A DNA stretch of 64,000 bases from Teratosphaeria epicoccoides. Its lineage: Eukaryota > Ascomycota > Dothideomycetes > Mycosphaerellales > Teratosphaeriaceae. A program made the position numbers and the translations under genes. How positions within the stretch are numbered: position 1 is the first letter of the stretch; every line of letters begins with the position of its first letter. The notes under the pieces were generated by a model. The model was not told the DNA's origin, did no database searches, and saw only the letters and a program-made list of their open reading frames with translations. The stretch lies in assembly GCA_021401465.1 (NCBI GenBank), contig JADDMT010000019.1, positions 310,001-374,000 of the forward strand. Reading direction: 5' to 3'. Below, one piece after another: positions 22,307 through 31,973 of the stretch.

Positions 22307-22794
22307 TCTGGTGATCTTGTGCCAGAACCTTGTGCTATTATATGTTGAGCGAGGAGTCTGGCGTTCATGTGAGAAGAGGGATCTCGTTGAAAAGGGTAGG
22401 GTGCGAGCATGGGTGCATTGGAAAGACGGATATGGCTGGTTTTGTATAAGGGTCAGATGGTTAGGAGGCCACCTGATACCTATGTAACGGTTATGGCAGA
22501 TCGCGTCGAATGCGTCGCAAGGCGCAGAAACCCTCGCATCTGTCTGTCGAGTGCTTATTCTCGGAAAACCTCTGCATGATTCAACGTGTTGCCGGCAGTA
22601 CGTCTATTGCAGGCCCATCGCGAGACGCACGCCCCAAAACCAGTCTGACAAGCCGGTGTGTCATTCGTAGCTAATTTACTCCGCACACGAAATGGGATCA
22701 CACGTAGGAGGAGTCGGAGATTCGGCAACAGCTTGTGCAGCTCATGAGCACACAGCACCGCTCGGTCCTGGCCACCTCAGAGATACCTATGTAC
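22307..22794. other. Convergent 3' region between SPT subunit and CRT10
   Basis: About 490 bases separate two convergent stops. No gene or repeat is seen. Confidence 0.4.
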
Positions 22795-25067
22795 CTAGAT
22801 TACCACCCCCACTTCCTCCTTCCTTGAAATCTCATAACTCAAAATCGAATGGTCCTGATACATCATCATCAACCTCCACCTCCCCCTGCCACCCTGCACC
22901 GGCCCAGCCGCAACCCCATGCAACGGCACCCCCGGCCTCTCCCCCCTCCTCTCCTGTCCCTCCAAGGGCAAAATCCTCACGACCCTCATCGCAAAACACG
23001 ACCTCTTCGCCCTCGCCGCATTCTTCCTCAACTTCGTCAATTCCAAAACCACCGCTCTCCCCTTCTGCGACGCGAGCACCAGCACCCCGAGACGCGGGAT
23101 GTAAGCGTGCATGTTGAGTCTGTCGAAGTGGTTCAGGAATTCGAGGCCGGTGTGAAGGGATTGGCGGAGAGGGTTCGCGAGGCCGAGCATGGGCGGGTGG
23201 TGGAGGGAGGGTTGCAGGAGGTAGATATTGTGAACGGAGGCGTGGAGGATGGGGCAGGGCAGCTTAGCGAGTAGTCCACTGGTGTCAGAGAAGATCGGTT
23301 GGTTGCCGAAGATTCGTCGGCCGCTGTACATGGAGCTGAAGGTGACACTGTCCTCTGTACCTTCGTCGTCCGGGTCGTAGTCGTCTCCTACGAGTGATGT
23401 GTCGTCTGAGAGGAGGTTGGAGGCTGCGTCGTCCATATTCTCGTCTCGGTCGTCGTTGTACCTGTCGTTATGAGGGTCCTCGCTGGATTCCTGGGTTTCA
23501 TCTTCGCTAGGTGATTCCATGTCTTCGCCCAGTTCTGCTAGCTCAGACGTTAGGCCGCCCAAAACATCAACACCATCATCCCGTGAGAAAGAATGATGCT
23601 GTCTTGCTTCATTCGCTTCGATCGCTTCGATCGTCTCGTCCGAGCGGGGCGACTGTAGAACGCCGCCCGTTCCATTCTCCGGTGGTCGGTGCCGTCGCCG
23701 TCGCTGCTCCGGCCGAACGTACACAAACGCCTCCGAGACCTCGGGCACATTCTGTATCGTATCGCTGAGGTCCCATGTAGATTTGTTGGCCTCTCCACCC
23801 GGCAAACTTTGACCTTCCTGCATGCCAAGCGCTGTGTGAAAGTCACTCTCTGGCTGGAATGAGCGAGGATCTAGGAACATGATTGCCCAGCCGGCATTGT
23901 ACCTATCTAGGCCAGGGATAATCCCGGGGACTGACCCACCGAAGCGGAACACCTGCGACTGCACGATGGACTTGGTGTCAGCATTGGTTGCATTGTGATC
24001 AATGTTTGATCATAAGCCCGATCTACAGGACCCCTTACCGCCACATCAGCGTCCTGCACTGCGTGAAGGTCCATGACCCTACAGTAGCCCTCAATGTCTG
24101 TCGTCAACAGCCATCTGGCTTCGGGATCGTCACCGGTGTTGCAAAATGAGATGTGCGGAATGTTAGCATTGCCGTTGAGGACAGTCTCTGTGACGTCCGT
24201 GCGGCGCTGGTCGCAGAAAGCCCGCGAGTCGTTCAAAGGGCGGCGCACATCGTGCTCATGGTCGCTTCCCACGCCGGTCGAAGTGACGCCTTCTTCAGAG
24301 GAAGCGTCCCGTCTCCTTGCGTCACCCAATAGGGCGTCGTCTTCATCCTCACGCATGAGCCCGAACTTGAACACTCGAACTTCGTGAGCATTGGAGCTAA
24401 CCGCCAAGATGCGGCCTCCCGTGTGTATAGCCAAACCCCAAGCACTGATCCCGACATTGCTCTGAAAGATAGGTTTTACCTCGTCTGCCAAGCCGGCAAT
24501 GGCACCCTTGGGTTCCGCACGTCTCTCGATAGCTTGCACGATATGGCGCACGAGGACCACATCCACATCTCCATCATCGCGGACAGTTGCGACCTACGAG
24601 CCAATCATCAGATAACCCAAGCCGATACGGAACACAGCTCTCGTACGCAGTGGCTGACTCACGACTTCATCGTTCCCGAGGCGTTGGACAACGAGATTGT
24701 TGATGGTGTGAGGTTCTTGCCGGTCGATGTAACCCCTGAGATTGGGACTGGACGGCTGCGACGGTACAATCAAGGCTGGGTGCCGATCCACGGCTTGACG
24801 TGGCCACTGTGGCACGTAGACATATATGTCTCGTCCATAGGCCACGAAATACAGATTCTGTTCTCGAGACAGGCCGGTTCTGGCGTTTGGGAGTTAGCCA
24901 TGTCGTCGCTTCGACAGGGGCTGCAACGCGTACAAATTGCATCGCCACGGAGAGACGGGAGGCAAGTCGTCATTGTCGAGGCGCCTCCTTTTGCCAAATC
25001 GGGCCGCGAGATTCTGGACGCCGGTGGCGAGCACAGACAGCTCCTCAGGTCTTCGTTGGGTCGTCAT
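22795..25067 (-). CDS. CRT10: CRT10-like WD-repeat protein
   Basis: Four exons read on the minus strand: 25067-24934, 24879-24663, 24593-24039 and 23958-22795, giving 689 residues. All three joins keep the frame: RCNLTGLSREQNLYFVAYG, NDEVVATVRDDGD and DADVASQVFRFGGS. The beta-propeller-like blocks (LYFVAYGRDIYVYVP; VGISAWGLAIHTGGRILAVS; ARWLLTTDIEGYCRVMDL; NAGWAIMFLDPRSFQPES) match the CRT10 family. Yeast Crt10 affects transcription of ribonucleotide reductase genes. A long acidic insert (about 23400-23560 in DNA) precedes a C-terminal block that again looks folded (HMHAYIPRLGVLVLASQKG-like). The first intron is short (54 nt) with a GTACGC donor and a GCTAAC branch point. Confidence 0.85.
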
Positions 25068-26320
25068 TGTCGCTGTGTGACGGTGATTGAGCCTTGGATT
25101 GGGAGCTGGCGGTTCCGTGGGGCGCTCACTTGTACAGTGGCACACTGATGAGAAGCATAGACGAGCTGTCACCGCGCATCGCACTGCTTGCGCTGGAGCA
25201 TCGCACAGCGTGGTGGTAGCACCGAGTCGCGCCTCGTTGTTTGTGATCAGGCGGAGACTGCTGGAGCTGTGGTGCGTCCCGTCGATTCAAGGTCGTCGTT
25301 GCCGCGGGACCCATTCCGCGCCCGCCGGCCGGGGGTTCAAGGGTTACATGTGTGGATGTTTGGTCTCATCATTATCCGACTCTCGTGTGTTCCATATCAA
25401 AGACGATGTCGTGTGGAAGTGAGCAGCATCCAATATAGTGCGGATGACAGCCGTGTCGTCGCGGCCACCGCGTCGGCTTCTCCCACTCTCCTGTAGGCTG
25501 TCGGCGTCCACGCGTGCATGGATGGTTCTCCCACACAAAGCAACGGTTCATCTCGTCCAAGGTCGCTGGCGTTACACAACGTCCCAGCGAGCCAGCCAGC
25601 CTGTCGGATCAATTCGCGCACTTGTCCCATCAGCTTCCCCGTCCGTCATCCGCTCATCTTGCCACCTTCCTACTGGCTGCTAATTGTCATCACACATGGC
25701 TTAAGCGTTCTGCCTGCGCGCTCCATGCCCGAGCGTCACGTCGCACGGCAGCGCTCTACATCCTCTCCACCTCGAGCAGCAGTTCGACGAGGGCCGCATC
25801 CTCTGGACCAATCCAGATCTGGCGATCGAACTTCGGCATGTGCGACCGCGACTGACGGCTCAGTCCCCCTTCCAGCCCGAATCCTTCTTCGGCTGATCAC
25901 AGATGCGACGACGGGCCTGCCGTTTGCGTTCTGAACCGGTGGGACGCGCAGTTTATACTCGCGAAGCTGTGGCAAGGTCTAGCAGCCCGCGAAAATCTTA
26001 GTATCCGCCCGGCATTCGTATGCCAACTCAGACACTCCGACCACTACTACTACTGCGGCCCTCCACGCCGTCTCCGGGACCCCTCGTTGGGTCACACAAC
26101 GGCGAAGCTATGTCTACAGGGTGAGCAGACTGGCCCTCGGCTTCATGCAGTGCTGTCTGCTCAGCTGGTGCTCATTCCGCATGCAACTGATTTCCATCCA
26201 AGTATCAATATCATTGTGCTACGAGTACTCCGACTGTGCGACCATCCATCGCCCACGCTTCCATTAACAAGCCGGCGCTCCGCTCCAAGCTCTCACCTCT
26301 CGCACCCGACTCTTTGACAG
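25068..26320. other. Gene-poor region
   Basis: About 1.25 kb has no supported gene. Open frames of up to 138 codons exist on the plus strand (25518-25934) but lack domain character. A GGTTCAAGGG word near 25335 superficially resembles a tRNA T-arm, but no cloverleaf fits around it. Confidence 0.35.
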
Positions 26321-26710
26321 CTCGACGCGGGCTGCCGCGCTTTCACGACAGAGCACAAGTGTCGGGAATCGTCGTGCAGTGCACCGGATGGACTTCTCTT
26401 CTGCCGCCCTGAACAATACCTGGACGAGGAGCCATTCTCCTGTCCGAAACATTCGGAACATCTCATCACACAGATCGCATACGACATTGACCTCAGTCCC
26501 AGCTGCCTGGGGCGTCCTGACGAGGCACCTGCCCTACGCTCGTGCCACCATCGCATAGCCGCATACTATCGGCTCAATATAGAGGCAACCGGCGTCCATG
26601 AACCCGCAGAGATCAGAGCAAGGATCCCTCTCCACGTTGCGAATATCCACAACAGACCTGCGCAACGACCACATCCCTTCATCAAAGAGTCAACCGCCGC
26701 CCTACTATGA
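26321..26710 (+). other. ATG-less open frame with Cys/His pattern, possible exon
   Basis: A 129-codon open frame begins right after a TTTGACAG acceptor-like site and lacks an ATG. It encodes CRESSCSAPDGLLFCRP, then PFSCPKHSEHLITQIAYDID and LRSCHHRIAAYYRL, a spacing reminiscent of a small zinc-binding fold. An upstream in-frame candidate first exon (MPTQTLRPLLLL at 26021) ends near a GGTGAGC donor, but the phases do not match. The frame stops in the ATGA shared with the start of the next gene. It may be an exon of a gene I could not assemble, or chance. Confidence 0.3.
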
Positions 26711-27492
26711 AGGAGTTCAAAGCCACTCAGCACGACACCGACGATCTCGTCAACAACGTTGCACTACGCCTCAAACTCCACGACAGACCGTCCGCCATGG
26801 GTTCATCGTCGAAAAAGTCTAGCAATGCCTCCTCGTCCAAGATGCCTGCCGGGCCTGTCAAAAGCGAAACGCCTCGCCCCACCGGCATCGCGCGTTTAGC
26901 GCAGCAAGGTGCAGGCACCACGGCCTTGGCAAAGCTACGCGAGCTCTCGTCGTCCGCCGTGCTGGTGCTCTTTACTCCACTCATGGTGCCGTCAGGTTAC
27001 AACAGTCGAGATCAGGCTTCCGCTAAGTCCTTACAGGCTCGAAGTAAGAAGCTCGACACCGACCCGTTCGAGATGCTCGGTCGCGCTCTCAGCAAGCAAC
27101 GTGCTCGGATCCGACATGTGCCGTACGTCCCTACAGTCGGCTTCACGGAGACGCATCATGTCTTTGCCATGAAGGCGGATGCACTGATTGTCGTGAGCTG
27201 CCAGCCGGAAAGCTTGGGTAAAGTGAGCGGTGATGATAAGGCGCCTGCACCTCCGGACGCGTATCTGGCGCTGCAAGCCGACTTTGTCAGCAAAGTCGAT
27301 GAGACCCTCGAGGAAGCGAATCGACACAAAAAGGTCCCGATGGTTGCCTTGCATTTCGGCGACGACGCATTGCCGCTGGAAGTCGTCAATCACAAAGACA
27401 TATGGGCCGGCGAGACATATACGAAGGAGAGCGTGCAGCAGATCACGCAACTACTGTTCGCTGGTCAACACAGTGCTGATGGGAAGGACTGA
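26707..27492 (+). CDS. Uncharacterised conserved-looking protein
   Basis: A single open frame encodes 261 residues from MKEFKATQHDTDD; a second possible start is MGSSSKKSS at 26797. I do not recognise the family. After a Ser/Lys-rich N-terminus the sequence looks folded, with alternating beta and helical stretches: LSSSAVLVLFTPLMVPSGYN, then DPFEMLGRALSKQRARIRHV, HHVFAMKADALIVVSCQPE and KVPMVALHFGDDALPLEVV. There is no signal peptide, membrane segment or cysteine cluster. Codon usage looks like that of the neighbours. The Cys/His open frame just upstream could be part of the same transcript. Confidence 0.65.
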   Translation: MKEFKATQHDTDDLVNNVALRLKLHDRPSAMGSSSKKSSNASSSKMPAGPVKSETPRPTGIARLAQQGAGTTALAKLRELSSSAVLVLFTPLMVPSGYNSRDQASAKSLQARSKKLDTDPFEMLGRALSKQRARIRHVPYVPTVGFTETHHVFAMKADALIVVSCQPESLGKVSGDDKAPAPPDAYLALQADFVSKVDETLEEANRHKKVPMVALHFGDDALPLEVVNHKDIWAGETYTKESVQQITQLLFAGQHSADGKD

Positions 27493-28053
27493 TTTTGCTC
27501 AGCTGAGAAACAAACGGTGCACAACGCACTTATATCTCAAACGTAAACGAGCTAGTTCGGGCACGCAAACTTCGGATTCCCAAATCATGCATATTGCTTA
27601 ACCGACGATGCCTATATCTATCCCGACTGGAACCCAATCCTTAGGCAGGCCAAAGCGTCATTTTCACATTTTATATATAAGGTGGACATACTTCGCACAG
27701 CACGGCTGCTCTCTTTTTGATCTTTCAGGGTAAGGTACCGAGATATCGGGGTGGGCAGGGCACATGTCAATGACGGATTTATTTTGTATGTACATTTGAT
27801 CACGAACCGGACATTTCTCTGTCTATGATGGGTGGGACAGCAACGGAGCAGGCACTTGAGCGAGCAAAGGGTGGACCGTCGTTTACGTTTTCTGTACGTA
27901 CACAGCTTTTCATGATTGGACATAGATATGCATATTGAGGAATGGTTGTGAGGCACACCCGGCATGTCGGCTAGGACCCATTGCCTCAAGATCTGCCAGG
28001 TTACGCAACTCCCGAACTCTCGCATCACCAACGCCCGGGCCTGCCCAGCCAGT
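27493..28053. other. Convergent 3' region
   Basis: About 560 bases separate convergent stops. It includes an AT-rich TTTTATATATAA stretch near 27667. No gene is seen. Confidence 0.4.
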
Positions 28054-29238
28054 CTACTGAGCTATTTTGCACCTGCACCTACGACACCTCACCTCCCATT
28101 CCCCCTCGCCACATCCATACCTCCGATGCCCCTTCCTCCCCAGAATCAACGGGTCCCACGTCCTCTCACATCTCCCGTTCTTACACACTGACGGCAAGCT
28201 CTTCACTTTCCTCTCCAAATCCGCCATCATAGCCTCGACGTGCTCCACCCTCTGAGTGGCTTGGCTCCCGACGCGCGCGATCTCCTCCTGCGTCAATCGC
28301 AACCGATCCTGCAGCTTCTCAATCATTTCCTGGCGGGACAACGCCTCCGCAGCCGCCTGGCGCCTCTCATCTCCGATCTCCGCATCTTGGAGCCGGCGCA
28401 TGGGCGCAAGATGCCGCAGCATATCGGCTGCGAAGTCTTGAAGGTTGGGATCTTCCATCATCGCTTCCATTGAGTTCTCGTCCCCGACGAGTTCCTCGAG
28501 ATGCTCTTCGGCCCGCTGGCGCAGAGCATCGCGCAAGCCGCGGTCGTGGGAGCCAGGTCGCTTGCTGACTTCGGCAATGACTTCGACGAAATGCTCGAGC
28601 GCCCAGCCGGGTTCGGATTGGAATGCGGCTTTGGCGAAGGCCTGCAGTTTCGGAATGGCATAGTAGTCGCCGATGGCATACATGCGGGCATGGGAAATGA
28701 GCTTGGCGTTGAGGTGTGAGATGGTCGTTTGACGGGAAGCGAGGGTAGAGGCTGTTGGCGAGCCCGTCCCAGCGTCAAGTTGAGACGGCGTCGATTCGTC
28801 GTTGCCATCACTCGGAGTCTGGGATCCGGAGCCGTGTGCCAACTTGGCGAATGCTTCTTCCCTGCTGTCCCTCGCATGATCGTCAGCATCTCCGCAAGGG
28901 GGGTCGTCATCACACGCCGCCGGTGTTGAGGCCTGCGTAGTAGGCACGTCCATCTTTCTGCTCAATTCAGCAATGCCCTGTTCGGGCTCGCTGAGCTGGA
29001 CCTCACACAGCCCCGGCAGCTCATATCTCCCCTCATAGACGAAACCAAGCATTCGATCCACTGTCGCAGCATCAAATTCTTCATGCAGAATCGTACTAGA
29101 TCCCAACTCCTTCATTCGATGCTCAAGCTCCTTCTCCATGACCTTAGATTCCGAGCAGATGATGACCTTGTGAGCAGGAAACTCGTGACCATCGCACACG
29201 ATCGTGAAGTCAGTGTACTTCCCATTCCGATCCGGCAT
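28054..29238 (-). CDS. BTB/POZ protein with C-terminal coiled coil and Cys cluster
   Basis: A single exon encodes 394 residues. The BTB fold starts at once: DFTIVCDGHEFPAHKVIIC, then ILHEEFDAATVDRMLGFVYE and GRYELPGL. A long acidic/Ser linker (residues about 90-170) separates it from the second half of the domain, MYAIGDYYAIPKLQAFAKAA. A helical region follows, with ALSRQEMIEKLQDRLRLTQE and HVEAMMADLERKVKSLP forming a likely coiled coil. The last 45 residues carry six cysteines (CKNGRCERTW; YGCGEGEWEVRCRRCRC), which could bind zinc. It is a tandem paralog of the damaged gene just upstream at 29724-30483. Function is unknown; Cul3 adaptor roles are only family inference. Confidence 0.85.
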   Translation of the reverse strand: MPDRNGKYTDFTIVCDGHEFPAHKVIICSESKVMEKELEHRMKELGSSTILHEEFDAATVDRMLGFVYEGRYELPGLCEVQLSEPEQGIAELSRKMDVPTTQASTPAACDDDPPCGDADDHARDSREEAFAKLAHGSGSQTPSDGNDESTPSQLDAGTGSPTASTLASRQTTISHLNAKLISHARMYAIGDYYAIPKLQAFAKAAFQSEPGWALEHFVEVIAEVSKRPGSHDRGLRDALRQRAEEHLEELVGDENSMEAMMEDPNLQDFAADMLRHLAPMRRLQDAEIGDERRQAAAEALSRQEMIEKLQDRLRLTQEEIARVGSQATQRVEHVEAMMADLERKVKSLPSVCKNGRCERTWDPLILGRKGHRRYGCGEGEWEVRCRRCRCKIAQ

Positions 29239-29723
29239 TGTTGTGATGGCTAATTAGCAGTGAGGAGATGTGGGATTCTAGTACTCTTAAATGTCTCCCG
29301 ACCTGGGTTTTCCGTAATGTGGTTTGCTATCTCTTTGATGATGTCTCGCAAAGAGCATCCACAGGTCCGCACGGAGCTTTATGTCGTTTAGCGTCTTTCC
29401 GAAAGCTCGATTAAGGTCTATTCGGTTCTGGCATTGTCTAGGATTTCTAATGGATCAGAAGCTTGCAAGATGTGAGACAGAGCGCGGAGTTGTCAGAAAA
29501 GTCGAAGGCCAAGTTTCGAGCGGCCAAAGAGACCAAACATTTACCTACTCTCTTCCACCAGCTCGCACCCACATCTCCTACACTTGACCTCAAACTTGCC
29601 CTTTCCAACCCCATACGTCTCATCATTCCTCCTCCTCAATGCCGGTGTCTGCGGCCCAGACACCCTACACCACTCACTCTCACACCTCAGCCTCAACCTC
29701 CCAACTTTCCTCGAAAAATCCTC
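29239..29723. other. Intergenic region between tandem BTB genes
   Basis: This is the promoter of the downstream BTB gene and the 3' flank of the damaged one. The part near 29600-29720 is C/T-rich. No gene is seen. Confidence 0.4.
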
Positions 29724-30483
29724 CTAAACCTCCCTCTCACGCCTCAACTCGTCAATCGCCTCCCTCGCCCTTGCCTCAACCCTCTCGATGCGCTCGTCGT
29801 CCATCTTGTGCATGCTCTGTTTCCTCATCACCAACCGATCATACCTCTCCTCTGCCTCACTCCTCCTGCTGTCCAACCGCATAATCATATCCCTCTGCTG
29901 TTCAAGTGTGAAATTAGCATTACTCACAGCAAGCTCCTTTATTTGGATAAGCCTGCGTAAGTCTTCCACATCCTCAATTTTCTTCGTCAGTCCCTGCGAC
30001 GACCACTTCATAATGTCAGAAACAAAGTCGTGGCACGCTGGGTCCTGCAGTACTGCGTCCATAGACTCCGCGTCATCGAAGGGTCCTTCGAGGTGGCCTT
30101 CGGCTCGTCGACGAAGTGCAGAGTAGAGGTCACGATCAGTAGTCCGCAGATTGACGTGGCGGATGCTTTCAGTAAAGCCTTCGAGTTGCCACCCTGGCTC
30201 AGAGAGGAAGGCGTGATGGGCGAATGTGCGGAGGGTCGGGGTAGCGTAGTAGTCAGCTATGGCGTACATGTTCACTCCTGACAAAGTCAAGCATGGGCCC
30301 GACCGTCTCGGCATCGAACTCCTTATGGACGACTCTATTCGTTCTGGACTCTCGCATCTCACGCTCAAACTCCTTCCTGATAACCATTGACGCGGAGCAG
30401 ACAAGATCTTTATAGATCCTGAACTCACGGCCATCGCACACAATGGTGATGATTTCCTCGGTTTCGCTGTCCTGATCTGACAT
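29724..30483 (-). pseudogene. BTB paralog with internal deletion and frameshift
   Basis: The 5' part (30483 on) encodes ITIVCDGREFRIYKDLVC and VVHKEFDAETVGPMLDFVR, paralogous to the neighbour's VCDGHEFPAHKVIIC and LHEEFDAATVDRMLGFV. That frame stops at 30253. The second part continues in another frame with VNMYAIADYYATPTLRTFAHH, matching the neighbour's MYAIGDYYAIPKLQAF. It runs on through a coiled-coil region (QQRDMIMRLDSRRSEAEERY) to the stop at 29724. The neighbour has roughly 110 residues between these points, all missing here. No GT-AG pair repairs the frame at the junction. The neighbour's C-terminal cysteine cluster is also absent. It is most likely a pseudogene, less likely two short expressed pieces. 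Confidence 0.75.
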
Positions 30484-30522
30484 TGTGGCTGCGGAAATGA
30501 CTAGCAGTAGTGGAAGAGGATG

Positions 30523-30816
30523 CTATAACGGCATTTCATTGGTGAAATCCCAATGCCTTTTGAAACAATCTTGTAAATGATCCCATAATGTCCCAGCAAT
30601 CAGACCAAGACTATGTATCCTTTGATGCGTAGCCACATAAAGCCCGCATGTTTGATGAAGAGTAGAAACGGAAGCATTACCGTGGAACAAACGTCTGAAA
30701 ATCTCCTTGTCGGATTCTTGCTGCAATATCGCAACATATCGATGCCCGCCGCGATCCAGCCCGTACAGGCGGTCGGGTATCAGCTGGTTCGACTTGACCT
30801 GGAGTGACATGCTCAT
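30523..30816 (-). CDS. Possible small orphan protein
   Basis: A 97-codon frame starts MSMSLQVKSNQLIPDRLYG and contains RYVAILQQESDKEIFRRLF. Its composition is protein-like and it is not antisense to a known gene, but it has no recognised domain, introns or homologous neighbour. It could be chance. Confidence 0.25.
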   Translation of the reverse strand: MSMSLQVKSNQLIPDRLYGLDRGGHRYVAILQQESDKEIFRRLFHGNASVSTLHQTCGLYVATHQRIHSLGLIAGTLWDHLQDCFKRHWDFTNEMPL

Positions 30817-31296
30817 GGTGCTGAATGGGAGCTCTAGAAGTCATTGCTTATCGCAGTAGACGAAGGCCGGTCTGAGCGCAGGACGTAGCTAGCGTATGGC
30901 CGTATTGATATAGATATGCATACATATGCGTGTCAGTCTTCAAAGCGTTCAAAACTCCGGAGTAAGATCTCGACCCTGTGTTGAGGCATCCGAGCCTCTG
31001 AACACAATACGACTTTCGTCACAAGCATCCATCTAATCCTGTGTGCGCAGCAAGGATCTCCCGTGTACGCCTTCGGCCTGCAGGTTGTTTTTTACTCTCT
31101 TGGGTTTGACCAGATCCGATGGAGATCGGTGGAGCCCAGGTCGAAACCTGTTTCCGCTTCCCACGAAATTCCATGACTTTGGCGGGCCGCACGTTGTCGA
31201 AATCCGAAATGGCTATAGGATCTGCTCCCGCCGGGCCGGCAACCAGGCGTGCTGGGTAGAGTGTGGATTCCATCCTTTGCGAGGTTTTCGATCGCC
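30817..31296. other. Intergenic region downstream of PET100
   Basis: About 480 bases have no supported feature. An ATATGCATACATATGCGT alternating run lies near 30913. Confidence 0.35.
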
Positions 31297-31769
31297 TCAA
31301 CCTTTGAGCCATCCAAACCAGCCCTTTCCACTGCCTCCTACACCACCCTCCCTGGCGATTGCGCTCGATCCAGGCTCTTCGAGCTTGGTAGCCGCGAGGA
31401 TATCTGGTCTCGGATTTCTCATCTCCTCCTCTCTGTGCTCGGTGTGCTCAGTATCCATACCTTTGCCTTCAGCCACCAGTCTCGCAGCTCTCGCCGCCAG
31501 CCGTTTCTGTCTCAGCCTCTGTAGCTCCGCATCGATATCTTCCTTTTCAAATGGTATGGTGTGCGTCTGACCTTCCTTGGGCCAGAAGTCAGGGACAGAG
31601 AAGCGGGAATCGAGGTTGGTGCCGAAATAGTACATGATGCCGACCGGGAACATGATGTACATTCCGAACTGATGAGATGTCAGTAGCGACACACCAGATT
31701 CTCGAAAGGGTGTCTGACCTTGAGGACCTCAAGGTTGCCGCCACGTAGGCGTCGTAGAATCGATGACAT
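31297..31769 (-). CDS. PET100: Cytochrome c oxidase assembly factor Pet100
   Basis: Two exons, 31769-31719 and 31668-31297, encode 140 residues. The short first exon gives MSSILRRLRGGNLEVLK. It joins to FGMYIMFPVGIMYYFGTNLD, the hallmark of Pet100 with its single inner-membrane segment, followed by RFSVPDFWP. Pet100 chaperones a subcomplex of complex IV subunits in the mitochondrial inner membrane. The C-terminal half is a charged helix (DAELQRLRQKRLAARAARLV), then a low-complexity tail ending GWFGWLKG. The donor is GTCAGA, weaker than consensus, but only this splice restores the canonical N-terminus. Its start is 204 bases from the divergent FMP32-like gene. Confidence 0.93.
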
Positions 31770-31973
31770 GTTGGGAGTGTTGATGAATATCAAGGAAGGT
31801 CAAATGGCCACATGAACGATGGAAGAACGGTCCTCCTCATGTGCAGCATGATTCATGAGCCGTCAGGCCAAAATAGCGCACGTGCGGTCGGCTCAGGGTC
31901 GGGCTGCATCGTCGAGTCGGATTCCGGGAAGAAAAGCAACATGGGCCAAAGGGCGTGACTCGTGAGCGACAGC
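31770..31973. promoter_or_regulatory. Short divergent promoter, PET100 and FMP32-like
   Basis: Only 204 bases separate the two ATGs, so both mitochondrial genes must share this control region. No specific site is assigned. Confidence 0.5.

Noticed and set aside
25300..25400. GGTTCAAGGG resembling a tRNA T-arm
   Set aside because: No acceptor stem, D-arm or anticodon arm can be paired around it.
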